A stretch of DNA of 64,000 nucleotides from Hornefia porci (lineage in GTDB: Bacteria > Bacillota > Clostridia > Peptostreptococcales > Anaerovoracaceae): positions 2,108,001 through 2,172,000 of the forward strand of contig NZ_MJIE01000001.1 of NCBI RefSeq assembly GCF_001940235.1. Direction: 5' to 3'. The notes under the pieces are model-generated. The model searched no databases and was not told the DNA's origin. It worked only from the letters and a program-made list of their open reading frames with translations. Both the position numbers and the translations under genes were made by a program. Shown here in pieces: positions 52,525-60,565 of the stretch (position 1 is the stretch's first letter; each line of letters starts with the position of its first letter).

Positions 52525-52547
52525 ATTTAAATAAGTATAACTTATGT
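52499..52547. promoter_or_regulatory. Operator-like dyads in the azlC/LysR gap
   Basis: ACATAAGT (52499-52506) faces ACTTATGT (52540-52547), and the right arm is part of a compact palindrome ATAAGTATAACTTAT (52531-52545). This has the T-N11-A-like form of LysR binding sites. Confidence 0.55.
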
Positions 52548-52639
52548 GAACGCGCCGCTGCGCGGGACGCCGGGTATGGTATCAGACGCTGCGGGTGCGA
52601 TGTCTGGGCAGAGACGCCCGTGAGCAAGGAGGAAAGACG

Positions 52640-53530
52640 ATGAATGCACTGTCGAAAAGCCGTATTTTCTGCCGCGTGATGGAGAAGGGCAGTTTTACCG
52701 GAGTTGCGGAGGAAATCGGATATTCTCAGAGTGCGGTCAGTCAGATAATAAGGAGCCTTGAGAAGGAACTGGGGACACAGCTGATTGAGCGGCGCAGAGA
52801 GGGGATTCGTCTGACGCCGGACGGCGTTCAGTATTTCCCGTATCTGCAGGCGATTTGCGGAGCCGAGGACGCGCTGGAGCGGAAGCGGAGAGAAATGCAG
52901 GGTCTGGAAAACAGCATGATCCGTATTCTGACATTTACAAGCGTCAGCCGAAACATTCTGCCGCCGATGATGAAGAAATTCAGACAGAAATATCCCGGAG
53001 TGGATTTTCAGCTGAAGCAGGGGGACTATACATCCATCCGCAGAGATATTGTGAACGGCGAGGCGGATTTCGGATTTATGAGTACCGGCGACGCCAGCTA
53101 TACAGATGTCAGAACTCATGTGCTCTATGAAGACGGAATGGTGGCGGTGCTGCCCGCGGGGCATCCTCTGGCCGCCCGGAAGAGTGTCTCTTTGACGGAG
53201 CTGGCAGAGGAGCCCTTTATACTGCTGAATGAGGGCGAGGATTATAATACGGTGGAGACAGGATTTGCCCGGTACGGACTTAAACCCCGCATCGAGTACG
53301 ATGTATATGATGATTATACGATTCTGGCGATGATCCGGCAGGGCTTCGGAGTGTCCATCCTGTTTCGGAAGGTCATCCAGGGCTTCGAGAAAAATGTGGA
53401 AATCCGGGAGATCGACGAGCCGCTGAGCCGCACGGTTGCGCTGGTCTGGCGGGACTGGAATACCATGCCGCTGGCGTCGCGTCGCTTTGCGGATTACATT
53501 ATCCGTCACATCGAAGAATATAACGGTTAA
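52640..53530 (+). CDS. LysR-family transcriptional regulator
   Basis: The 296-residue protein has the N-terminal winged helix (SFTGVAEEIGYSQSAVSQII at about 17-36) and the periplasmic-binding-like effector domain. ATG 52640 follows AAGGAGG. Divergent orientation from azlCD and palindromes in the gap suggest that it controls the exporter; a branched-chain amino acid or analogue could be the effector. This is inference from position. Confidence 0.93.
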   Translation: MNALSKSRIFCRVMEKGSFTGVAEEIGYSQSAVSQIIRSLEKELGTQLIERRREGIRLTPDGVQYFPYLQAICGAEDALERKRREMQGLENSMIRILTFTSVSRNILPPMMKKFRQKYPGVDFQLKQGDYTSIRRDIVNGEADFGFMSTGDASYTDVRTHVLYEDGMVAVLPAGHPLAARKSVSLTELAEEPFILLNEGEDYNTVETGFARYGLKPRIEYDVYDDYTILAMIRQGFGVSILFRKVIQGFEKNVEIREIDEPLSRTVALVWRDWNTMPLASRRFADYIIRHIEEYNG

Positions 53531-53576
53531 CCGGCGGCCGTAGTTCGGGCGCCGCGGCTGGTCCGTGTGCCGCAGA

Positions 53577-54731
53577 TCACGCAAGCCCCGCCTGAATCAG
53601 GAACTTCGCGCCGGCCAGTTCCCTGTGCAGGAGCCGGGCGATATGACGGTGCCGGAGCAGACTGTCGCCCGGATGGGACTTCAGGTAATCGGCGATGGTC
53701 AGCGTCAATGTCCTGCGGTTTGCGGCGTCCGCCACATCCCGGAGAATGTCTCTGGCACCGGCGGGATCGAGGTTTCGCAGGGTATTCAGGGACAAAATAT
53801 GATCCGTCCGCACTGCGATATCCACATCTGCCCGCGCTGCAGCGACAGCGTCCGCCAGGCGGTCCAGAAAATGCTCCCGGCCGTACAGCACCAGAGGGTC
53901 CAGGGCGAAAATCTGGGCGCAGGCGTCTGCGTTGCGAAGCGTTTTTTTGTCGAAGGAGCCTTTGATAAATGTGAAGAACTCTCCGTCGTACACGCCGAAT
54001 TCCTTCATGGCGTGCTGATACCCCAGCCGTACCGTGCGCCGGGAGTTTTTGGGGTCGAAGACCAGGAAATCTCCCAGATCCCATTTGCTCCGGATCAGAC
54101 GGACGCCCGGTACTCCTTCCGCCTGTTTCGGAAAATACCGTCCGGGCGCGTTCATGTAGACGGCGACGCAGGAGGCGGCGCCGTGTTCCTGTGCCATGGG
54201 AACCGGCAGATTGTTGGTGTATCCGCCGTCGATATATTTGCGCCCGTCGATTTCATGATACTGAACGGCAGGAAAGGCGGAAGCGGATGCGATGATGTAG
54301 TCTGCCAGACGGCCCTTCGGAATATCACCGATCCAGAAGGGACAGCCCTTCATGGACGGAATTTCAGTCGTCAGAAGTCCCATTTCGATGGGCGAACGAC
54401 GCACTGCCTCCTCGTCAAGAAATTCCCGGAGAAGCTTTTGCAGTCCGGAGATTCCCGCGCCGCCCTGCTTCACAAACTCCTTCGCGAAGTCTTTTGTTGT
54501 CGCATGCGGATCCACGTCGAAGATCATCTCCGTCCCCAGGCTTTTCCACAGCTCATACATGCTGTCCGCATCTCCCTGGGCGATCATCGCCGCGTTCAGC
54601 GCACCCACGGAAACGCCGACGACCATATCGAAATGCATATCCAGCTCCGTCAGAGCCTGCCATACCCCGGCTTCATAGGCGCCCCGGGAACCGCCTCCGC
54701 CGAGAACAAGCGCCGTTTTATCCTTTTTCAT
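53577..54731 (-). CDS. Patatin-like phospholipase family protein
   Basis: The 384-residue protein has the patatin oxyanion loop GGGGSRGAYEAG, the nucleophile Ser41 in GVSVGALNA and the catalytic Asp in YIDGGYTNNLP, so the Ser-Asp dyad is intact. Patatins hydrolyse acyl chains of lipids. No signal peptide is seen. The start at 54731 with GGAGGAG upstream is preferred over a longer frame from 54770. It is divergent from the sirtuin gene. The C-terminal part (about 290-384) has no recognised domain. Confidence 0.9.
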   Translation of the reverse strand: MKKDKTALVLGGGGSRGAYEAGVWQALTELDMHFDMVVGVSVGALNAAMIAQGDADSMYELWKSLGTEMIFDVDPHATTKDFAKEFVKQGGAGISGLQKLLREFLDEEAVRRSPIEMGLLTTEIPSMKGCPFWIGDIPKGRLADYIIASASAFPAVQYHEIDGRKYIDGGYTNNLPVPMAQEHGAASCVAVYMNAPGRYFPKQAEGVPGVRLIRSKWDLGDFLVFDPKNSRRTVRLGYQHAMKEFGVYDGEFFTFIKGSFDKKTLRNADACAQIFALDPLVLYGREHFLDRLADAVAAARADVDIAVRTDHILSLNTLRNLDPAGARDILRDVADAANRRTLTLTIADYLKSHPGDSLLRHRHIARLLHRELAGAKFLIQAGLA

Positions 54732-54797
54732 TGATGTTTCTCCTCCATCCGTGCTATACTGGTAATACAAGTATACCCGATGAAGGGAGGACAGACA

Positions 54798-55520
54798 ATG
54801 GATGAAAGACTAAAAAAGATTATTGACGCGAGCAGCAATATCGTGTTTTTCGGCGGCGCGGGAGTTTCCACGGAAAGCGGAATTCCGGATTTTCGTTCGG
54901 AAACCGGACTTTATCACGCCCGGGAGGTCTACGGACATTCACCGGAGACAATGCTGTCGCATACATTTTACCGGCAGAATCCGGAACTTTTTTTCAGGTA
55001 TTATAAGGAAAATCTGATCCACACATCGGCAGAGCCTAACGATGCACACAGGGCGCTGGCGAAGCTGGAGGCGGACGGCAAGGTGAAGGCTGTCGTGACG
55101 CAGAATATCGACGGGCTGCACCAGAAGGCGGGGAGCCGGAACGTCTACGAGCTTCATGGCAGTGTGCAGCGCAATTACTGCGAGAAATGCGGGAAACCCT
55201 ATCCTCTGGATTACGTTCTGGATGAGAGCAACTGCGACGGCGGCGTGCCGAAGTGCAGCTGCGGCGGCACGGTCAAACCGGATGTCGTGCTGTACGAGGA
55301 GGCGCTGAACGAGGACGTGATCAACGGCGCGGTGAACGCAATTGCAGCGGCGGATACGCTGATTATCGGCGGAACCTCTCTGGTGGTTTACCCGGCGGCC
55401 GGGCTGATTCACTATTTCCGCGGCAGTACTCTCGTCCTGATCAACAAAGACAGTACTCCGTACGATGATAAAGCGGATCTCGTCATTCATGACGCGATCG
55501 GAAAGGTGATGAAGCTGTGA
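54798..55520 (+). CDS. NAD-dependent protein deacylase (sirtuin, CobB/Sir2)
   Basis: The 240-residue enzyme removes acyl groups from lysines using NAD. Motifs are GAGVSTESGIPDFRS, QNIDGLHQKAG, the catalytic His in ELHGSV, and a zinc site formed by CEKC and KCSCGG. In a fermenter rich in acyl-CoA it may reverse protein acylation. ATG 54798 with GGGAGG upstream is chosen. Its stop overlaps the surE start (GTGA). Confidence 0.95.
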   Translation: MDERLKKIIDASSNIVFFGGAGVSTESGIPDFRSETGLYHAREVYGHSPETMLSHTFYRQNPELFFRYYKENLIHTSAEPNDAHRALAKLEADGKVKAVVTQNIDGLHQKAGSRNVYELHGSVQRNYCEKCGKPYPLDYVLDESNCDGGVPKCSCGGTVKPDVVLYEEALNEDVINGAVNAIAAADTLIIGGTSLVVYPAAGLIHYFRGSTLVLINKDSTPYDDKADLVIHDAIGKVMKL

Positions 55521-56344
55521 ATATCCTTGTGGTAAATGACGACGGAATCCGCTCTCCGGGAATCGCGCATCTGGTGAGGGCGCTGTCGGAGCGGGCGGAC
55601 GTATATGTCGCCGCGCCTGCGGGGCAGCGGAGCGGAGCCAGCCAGGCCATCACCATCAGTGAAGAGATATTTGTCCGGCCCGTGGAATTCCCCTGCGCGG
55701 AGGCCGCCTATGAGGTTGTCGGGACTCCGGCGGACTGCACCAAAATCGGCCTTCAGTTCTTCGGCGAACAGGGCGTGGCGATGGATATGGTCTACTCCGG
55801 AATCAACTTCGGCAGCAACCTCGGCATGGATACTCTTTACTCCGGTACTGTGGGGGCGGCGATGGAGGGCGCCCTGACAGGAGTTCATTCCGTGGCTGTG
55901 TCTGTGGACAGTCACGAGGCCAGCCATTTTGACGTAGCCTGCGAGCTGGCGCTGGATGTGATGTCCTTTGTGCGTACAAAGACAAGCCCGGCGACGGTTC
56001 TGAACATCAATGTTCCGGACCAGCCCAGGGAAAAGATAAGAGGAATCCGCTTCACCCGGCTGGGCGGAAGATATTACCGCGATATCTTTGTGCCCTCTGA
56101 AGGCGGAGGGTACAGAATGGAGGGTGCCCCGGACGCCGCGGCGGATGACAGAAAACTGCTGGATGTGACTGCACTGGCCGAGGGCTATGCCTCTATCACC
56201 CCTCTTGCGGTGGACAATACCCGGCTGGACCTGATGACGCCCCTCGCGGAGGCGGGCTTCGGAATCCGGCGCAGAGCGGAAGCGTCTTCCGGAAGAACCC
56301 CGGAAAGCCCTTCGGAAGCGTCAGCCGGAGCCGCTGCGGAATAA
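55517..56344 (+). CDS. surE: 5'/3'-nucleotidase SurE
   Basis: The 275-residue metal-dependent phosphatase acts on nucleoside monophosphates. Metal ligands are visible: Asp8 and Asp9 in VNDDGIRSPG, Ser in GQRSGAS and Asn in SGINFGSNLG. Starts with GTG overlapping the sirtuin stop. The last roughly 25 residues are a Ser/Glu/Ala-rich tail beyond the usual fold, and similar low-complexity DNA continues past the stop codon. Confidence 0.95.
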   Translation: MNILVVNDDGIRSPGIAHLVRALSERADVYVAAPAGQRSGASQAITISEEIFVRPVEFPCAEAAYEVVGTPADCTKIGLQFFGEQGVAMDMVYSGINFGSNLGMDTLYSGTVGAAMEGALTGVHSVAVSVDSHEASHFDVACELALDVMSFVRTKTSPATVLNINVPDQPREKIRGIRFTRLGGRYYRDIFVPSEGGGYRMEGAPDAAADDRKLLDVTALAEGYASITPLAVDNTRLDLMTPLAEAGFGIRRRAEASSGRTPESPSEASAGAAAE

Positions 56345-56435
56345 CGCGAAACCCGCGGAAAAGCCGGCGGAAGGAGCGGAAAAAACGCGGAGAGAACCGC
56401 TGCAGAAACGGGAGCGGACATCGAGGAGAATATGG

Positions 56436-56464
56436 TTGCTTTTTGTTCAGCACTGTTGTAGAAT
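56436..56464 (+). promoter_or_regulatory. Promoter of the complete thiolase gene
   Basis: TTGCTT (56436-56441), 17 bases, TAGAAT (56459-56464), giving a leader of about 70 bases with an AAGGAGG site. Confidence 0.65.
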
Positions 56465-56540
56465 GAAAGTGACAAAGATTTAACAAAATATCGGTTGAAT
56501 TGCCAAATGGCTTTTTAAATAACAAGGAGGTACACTTAAT

Positions 56541-57728
56541 ATGAAAGATGTAGTAATCGTAGGCGCTGCGAGAACAGCGATCGGAACCTTTGGCGGAACT
56601 CTGAAGGACGTTCCCGCAAGAACTCTTGGTGCCGTTGTAATTAAAGAAGCAATTAAGAGAGCAGGCATCAAGGCGGATCAGGTGGAGGAAGTCATCATGG
56701 GCGACGTGCTCCAGGGCGGCCTCGGTCAGAATGTAGCGAGACAGATGTCATTGGATGCGGGAGTTCCCAAGGAAGTACCTGCGATGACGATTAATAAGGT
56801 CTGCGGCTCCGGACTGAGAGCGGTTGAGCTGGCTGCGCAGATCATCAAGGCGGGCGACGCTGATATCATCGTTGCCGGCGGAGCCGAGAACATGTCCGCG
56901 ACTGCTTACGCGCTTCCGAAGGCAAGATGGGGAGCCAGAATGTTCGACGGAAAGATGGTCGACATGATGGTCAACGACGGTCTGTGGGACGCGTTCAACA
57001 ACTATCACATGGGAATGACCGCCGAGAACGTTGCGGAGCAGTGGGGTCTGACCAGAGAAGAGCTGGACGAGTTCGCTCTGAAATCTCAGCAGAAGGCTGA
57101 GGCCGCGATTAAGGGCGGCAAGTTCAAGGACGAGATCGTTCCGGTTGAAGTTCCCCAGAGAAAGGGCGATCCGATCGTCTTCGACACAGACGAGCATCCT
57201 AAGTTCGGTTCCACGATTGAGAAGATGGCCAAGCTGAAGCCGGCGTTCAAGAAGGACGGCGGAATCGTTACAGCGGCCAACGCTTCCGGAATCAACGATT
57301 CCGGCGCCGCAGTCGTCGTTATGTCTGCGGACAAGGCCAAGGAACTGGGACTGAAGCCGCTGGTCAAGATCGTAAGCTATGCTTCCGCAGGCGTCGACCC
57401 GAAGATCATGGGTGTCGGACCGGTTCCGGCTTCCAAGAAGGCTCTGGAGAAGGCCGGCCTGTCCATCGCAGATATGGATCTGTACGAGGCAAACGAGGCG
57501 TTTGCGGCGCAGTCCGTTGCGGTAGGCAAGGAGCTGGGCTTCGATCCTGAGAAGCTGAATGTAAACGGCGGCGCAATCGCGCTCGGCCACCCGATCGGAG
57601 CTTCCGGCTGCAGAATTCTGATCACTCTGATCTATGAGATGCTGAGAAGAGACGATGCGAACAAAGGACTGGCGACGCTCTGCATCGGCGGCGGTATGGG
57701 AACCGCAGTCGTTGTTGAGAAGTGCTGA
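56541..57728 (+). CDS. thlA: Acetyl-CoA acetyltransferase (thiolase)
   Basis: The 395-residue thiolase is complete: nucleophile Cys in [28 protein letters not shown] with the catalytic His, and CIGGGMGTA with the second Cys. It condenses or cleaves acetoacetyl-CoA. It stands alone between its own promoter and terminator and has an AAGGAGG ribosome binding site, consistent with high expression. It is clearly related to, but different from, the partial thiolase at the left edge of the window. Confidence 0.96.
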   Translation: MKDVVIVGAARTAIGTFGGTLKDVPARTLGAVVIKEAIKRAGIKADQVEEVIMGDVLQGGLGQNVARQMSLDAGVPKEVPAMTINKVCGSGLRAVELAAQIIKAGDADIIVAGGAENMSATAYALPKARWGARMFDGKMVDMMVNDGLWDAFNNYHMGMTAENVAEQWGLTREELDEFALKSQQKAEAAIKGGKFKDEIVPVEVPQRKGDPIVFDTDEHPKFGSTIEKMAKLKPAFKKDGGIVTAANASGINDSGAAVVVMSADKAKELGLKPLVKIVSYASAGVDPKIMGVGPVPASKKALEKAGLSIADMDLYEANEAFAAQSVAVGKELGFDPEKLNVNGGAIALGHPIGASGCRILITLIYEMLRRDDANKGLATLCIGGGMGTAVVVEKC

Positions 57729-57806
57729 CCCGGATCATACTGATCGCGCGGCGGAGTCCGCGCAGTTGTATCCGTAAGCCTTTGTTGTCACAAAGAACTT
57801 AAAATC

Positions 57807-57857
57807 CCTGCCCGCGCTGCCGGGCAGGACACAGCCCTGCTGACGCGGGGCTTTTTT
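57807..57857 (+). terminator. Double hairpin terminator after the thiolase
   Basis: A first 8-bp stem CCTGCCCG/CGGGCAGG (57807-57828) is followed by an 8-bp stem AGCCCTGC/GCGGGGCT with loop TGAC and a run of T at 57852-57857. Confidence 0.85.
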
Positions 57858-57930
57858 ATGCGGCCGTTCATCGACATTCACCGGAAACTGTGGTAAAATG
57901 AGGCAGGGAGCAAAAGGTGAGGAGAAGAAT

Positions 57931-58956
57931 ATGACCGGAAAAAAGCTGACGTTGATTATTGTGTTGCTGTTTGCTCTGACGATTGCGGTCGGAACGCTGG
58001 GGGGATACAGGTTCTGGCAGGACAGTCAGAGAGAGCCTGTGATTACCCTCGCGCCGGGAAACGCGGATGCCGGCGCTGTCCGTCTGCGGTACGGCGACCG
58101 TTACAGGGAGCCGGGATATACCGCCAGAGCAGGTGACGGCAGGGATATCACCGACAGGGTGAAGACACAGATACCGGATATGACGCGTGTCGGGAACTAT
58201 ACCGTCCGTTACACTGTGACGGACAGCGCGGGACGCGAGGTTTCGGCTGTCCGGCAGGTCACAGTGACGTGGCCTGCTCAGACAAAGGCCGGACGGAAAC
58301 GGGGGCTTGCGGTGCTGATGTATCATGATGTATATGATCCGAAGCGTCCACCGGCAGACCTGAACGCGAATATGATTTCAACCGCAACATTGGAGGGCGA
58401 ACTGAAGTATCTCGTGGCGTCGGGGTACTACTTTCCTGCCTGGAGCGAGGTGCGGGAGTATCTTGACGGAAAAATCGACCTGCCGGCGAAGAGTGTGGTG
58501 CTGACCTTTGACGACGGGACGAAGGGCTTTATTCATCATGCGGCTCCTCTGCTGGAACGCTACAGCGTGCGGGCGACATCCTTTGTGATATGCTCCAAAA
58601 ACGGCGCGGCTATGGTGAAGAAAAACTACCGGCACATCGATCTGGAATCTCATTCCTACAACATGCACCGGCCGGGCGGGAAAATTGGTCACGGAGGCGT
58701 CATGACCGCGCTGAGCGATCAGGAGAGGGTGGCGGATCTGAAGAGGTCTCAGGAGATCCTGGGCAACCGGAACGCGTTCGCCTATCCCTTCGGAGATTAT
58801 AACGACGGGTGCAGAAAATCGGTGAAGGAGGCGGGCTTCAGAGTTGCGTTCACAACCGCTTACGGAAAAATCCATCCCGGCGACGATCCGTATCTGCTGA
58901 GCCGGGTCAGAGTGAACGGAAATATTTCCCTGGAGACATTCAAAAAAATGATATAA
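57931..58956 (+). CDS. Polysaccharide deacetylase with N-terminal anchor and Ig-like domain
   Basis: The 341-residue protein begins with a signal anchor (LTLIIVLLFALTIAVGTLGG), then an Ig-like domain of the DUF5011 kind (about residues 40-112, ending VSAVRQVTVTW), then a NodB deacetylase domain (about 125-341). Catalytic and metal-site motifs are LTFDDGTKGF and the HSYNMH segment; AYPFGDYN lies further on. Such enzymes remove acetyl groups from peptidoglycan or surface polysaccharide outside the cell. ATG 57931 is preceded by GGTGAGGAG. Confidence 0.9.
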   Translation: MTGKKLTLIIVLLFALTIAVGTLGGYRFWQDSQREPVITLAPGNADAGAVRLRYGDRYREPGYTARAGDGRDITDRVKTQIPDMTRVGNYTVRYTVTDSAGREVSAVRQVTVTWPAQTKAGRKRGLAVLMYHDVYDPKRPPADLNANMISTATLEGELKYLVASGYYFPAWSEVREYLDGKIDLPAKSVVLTFDDGTKGFIHHAAPLLERYSVRATSFVICSKNGAAMVKKNYRHIDLESHSYNMHRPGGKIGHGGVMTALSDQERVADLKRSQEILGNRNAFAYPFGDYNDGCRKSVKEAGFRVAFTTAYGKIHPGDDPYLLSRVRVNGNISLETFKKMI

Positions 58957-59055
58957 AAATGACTGTGATTTTAAACAATATGACAGTCAAAAGAATAAAA
59001 CTGTGATAAAATGACAGGAGAACAAAGTACGGTATTCGGTTAGGAGGCGAGAGTC

Positions 59056-59562
59056 ATGGAAGAAAACAACAGAACTGAAATCAGCGGCAGCGCGCTGCTT
59101 GCGGGCGCGATTGCGCTGGAGGCTGTAGCGGTTGCGGCGGCGTACCGGACACGCGCGCTGGACCGGGTCAAGTACCGGTTGAAGAGGACCGTCGAGGCGA
59201 CGAATCTGAACGCCTTTGAGAAGTCGGATCAGGGACGGATCCGCAAGCTGGTCCGCAAATACATCCGCAGAATTGATAAGGCGAGAACAAAAGAAGGTGC
59301 GATGGCGGCCAAGAAAGCGTTTGATGAAGCTGTCGCGGAGATCGGGACGTCGGCGAGGAAACTGGCGGACGAAAAACTGGAGGCTCTGGGCGACGTATAC
59401 GGATACGCGATGGACAAATATGCGTATCCCGGAGGCGAGAAGGTGAAAAACGCCGCAGGAAAATATGTGGACAAAATCAGGGACGCCGCGACCAGGGAAA
59501 ATGTCCGGGAGCTCAGAGACGAATTCCTGTCGCTGGCAGGCCGTGCGCTGAAAAAGAACTGA
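59056..59562 (+). CDS. Hypothetical protein with an N-terminal hydrophobic segment
   Basis: The 168-residue protein is not recognised. It has a hydrophobic, Ala/Val-rich stretch at residues 12-30 (LLAGAIALEAVAVAAAY) and then a highly charged, Lys/Arg/Glu/Ala-rich helical region with probable coiled coil to the end. That suggests a membrane-tethered cytoplasmic helix bundle. GGAGGCGAG lies eight bases before the ATG. It stands alone: the deacetylase ends 100 bp upstream and a terminator follows. No function is assigned. Confidence 0.75.
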   Translation: MEENNRTEISGSALLAGAIALEAVAVAAAYRTRALDRVKYRLKRTVEATNLNAFEKSDQGRIRKLVRKYIRRIDKARTKEGAMAAKKAFDEAVAEIGTSARKLADEKLEALGDVYGYAMDKYAYPGGEKVKNAAGKYVDKIRDAATRENVRELRDEFLSLAGRALKKN

Positions 59563-59571
59563 GAGAATGAA

Positions 59572-59610
59572 AAACGCCGCGGATTTTCGGATCCCCGGCG
59601 TTTATTTTCA
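59572..59610 (+). terminator. Intrinsic terminator between convergent genes
   Basis: AAACGCCG pairs with CGGCGTTT, with an inner GGAT/ATCC pairing and a T-rich tail. Located 10 bases after the stop at 59562; it may serve both strands. Confidence 0.8.
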
Positions 59611-59648
59611 GACGGCTTCGGACGGAAACGCACTCCGCAGGCCCGCGA

Positions 59649-60329
59649 CTATACTGCCGGTACGTCTTTTTCTGCCAGTATTTCGCCGTCAATGGAAATC
59701 GTGGTTACGCGGAGGGGGACGGATTTACCGCTGTCCTGAAGTGCCTTGTTCACCGCGACTTCCAGTCCGCCGCAGCACGGAACCTCCATGCGGAGGACCG
59801 TCACGCTCCGGATGTCATTAGAGCGCAGTATTTCGCCCAGTTTCCAGGAGTAGTCTGTGCCGTCCAGCTTCGGGCAGCCGATTAAGGTGACGCGGTTCCG
59901 AAGAAAACGCGTGTGGAACCCGGAATACGCATAGGCGGTGCAGTCTGCGGCGATGAGTAGATCTGCCCCGTCGAAGTACGGAGCCCGGGACGGAGCCAGA
60001 CGAATCTGCACCGGCCAGTTGGAGAGCCTGATCGGCGCGCCGGAACCGGAAGCCGGAGCAGCGCCGGTGCCCGGAGAACCTGCCTCTGAGGAGTTCTTTT
60101 TGTTTATTGCGACCGCTTCCGCGTCATAGGCAGCCGCCTCTCGTTTCACAAAGGTGATCGCGCCTTCAGGGCAGGCGGGAAGACAATCTCCCAGACCGTC
60201 GCAGTAATCGTCCCGAAGAAGCTTCGCCTTTCCGTCCACGATGCCGATGGCTCCTTCATGACACGCCGCGGCACAGATCCCGCACCCGTTACATTTGTTC
60301 TCATCAATATGGATAATCGTTCGTTTCAT
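59649..60329 (-). CDS. 4Fe-4S ferredoxin-domain protein
   Basis: The 226-residue protein starts with a two-cluster ferredoxin domain (CNGCGICAAACHEGAI and, further on, CDGLGDCLPACPEGAI), then an Ala/Pro/Gly-rich linker (about 75-105) and a C-terminal domain with cysteines in IAADCTAYAY, IGCPKLDG and PCCGG that may bind another metal. The second ferredoxin motif has spacing CX4CX3C rather than CX2CX2CX3C, so that cluster may be incomplete. The start at 60329 has AGCAGGAG upstream. It is probably an electron carrier or a cluster-based regulator; the partner is unknown. Confidence 0.8.
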   Translation of the reverse strand: MKRTIIHIDENKCNGCGICAAACHEGAIGIVDGKAKLLRDDYCDGLGDCLPACPEGAITFVKREAAAYDAEAVAINKKNSSEAGSPGTGAAPASGSGAPIRLSNWPVQIRLAPSRAPYFDGADLLIAADCTAYAYSGFHTRFLRNRVTLIGCPKLDGTDYSWKLGEILRSNDIRSVTVLRMEVPCCGGLEVAVNKALQDSGKSVPLRVTTISIDGEILAEKDVPAV

Positions 60330-60502
60330 GCTCCTGCTTCCTTTCACTTTGATAACTCTACTATAACAAAAGAAGAGGCGAAACAGTGTTGCAAATGTTA
60401 CAAAAAAAATTTTTTCAGCTTTTTTCGGTGAGAAGAGCCTGCGAAAAAATGCTCTGAAACGTCGGGGTCTCCCGATTTTTTGCATCTTTAGAGGGTTTGG
60501 AT

Positions 60503-60531
60503 TTGCCATATCATGAGATTTATTGTATAAT
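60503..60531 (+). promoter_or_regulatory. Promoter of the Gln-rich membrane protein gene
   Basis: TTGCCA (60503-60508), 17 bases, TATAAT (60526-60531), 35 bases before the start codon. The rest of the 60330-60565 gap is AT-rich with long A and T runs (about 60400-60425). Confidence 0.8.
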
Positions 60532-60565
60532 AATGTGAAATATAGTCAGAAGGAAGGGACAATAC

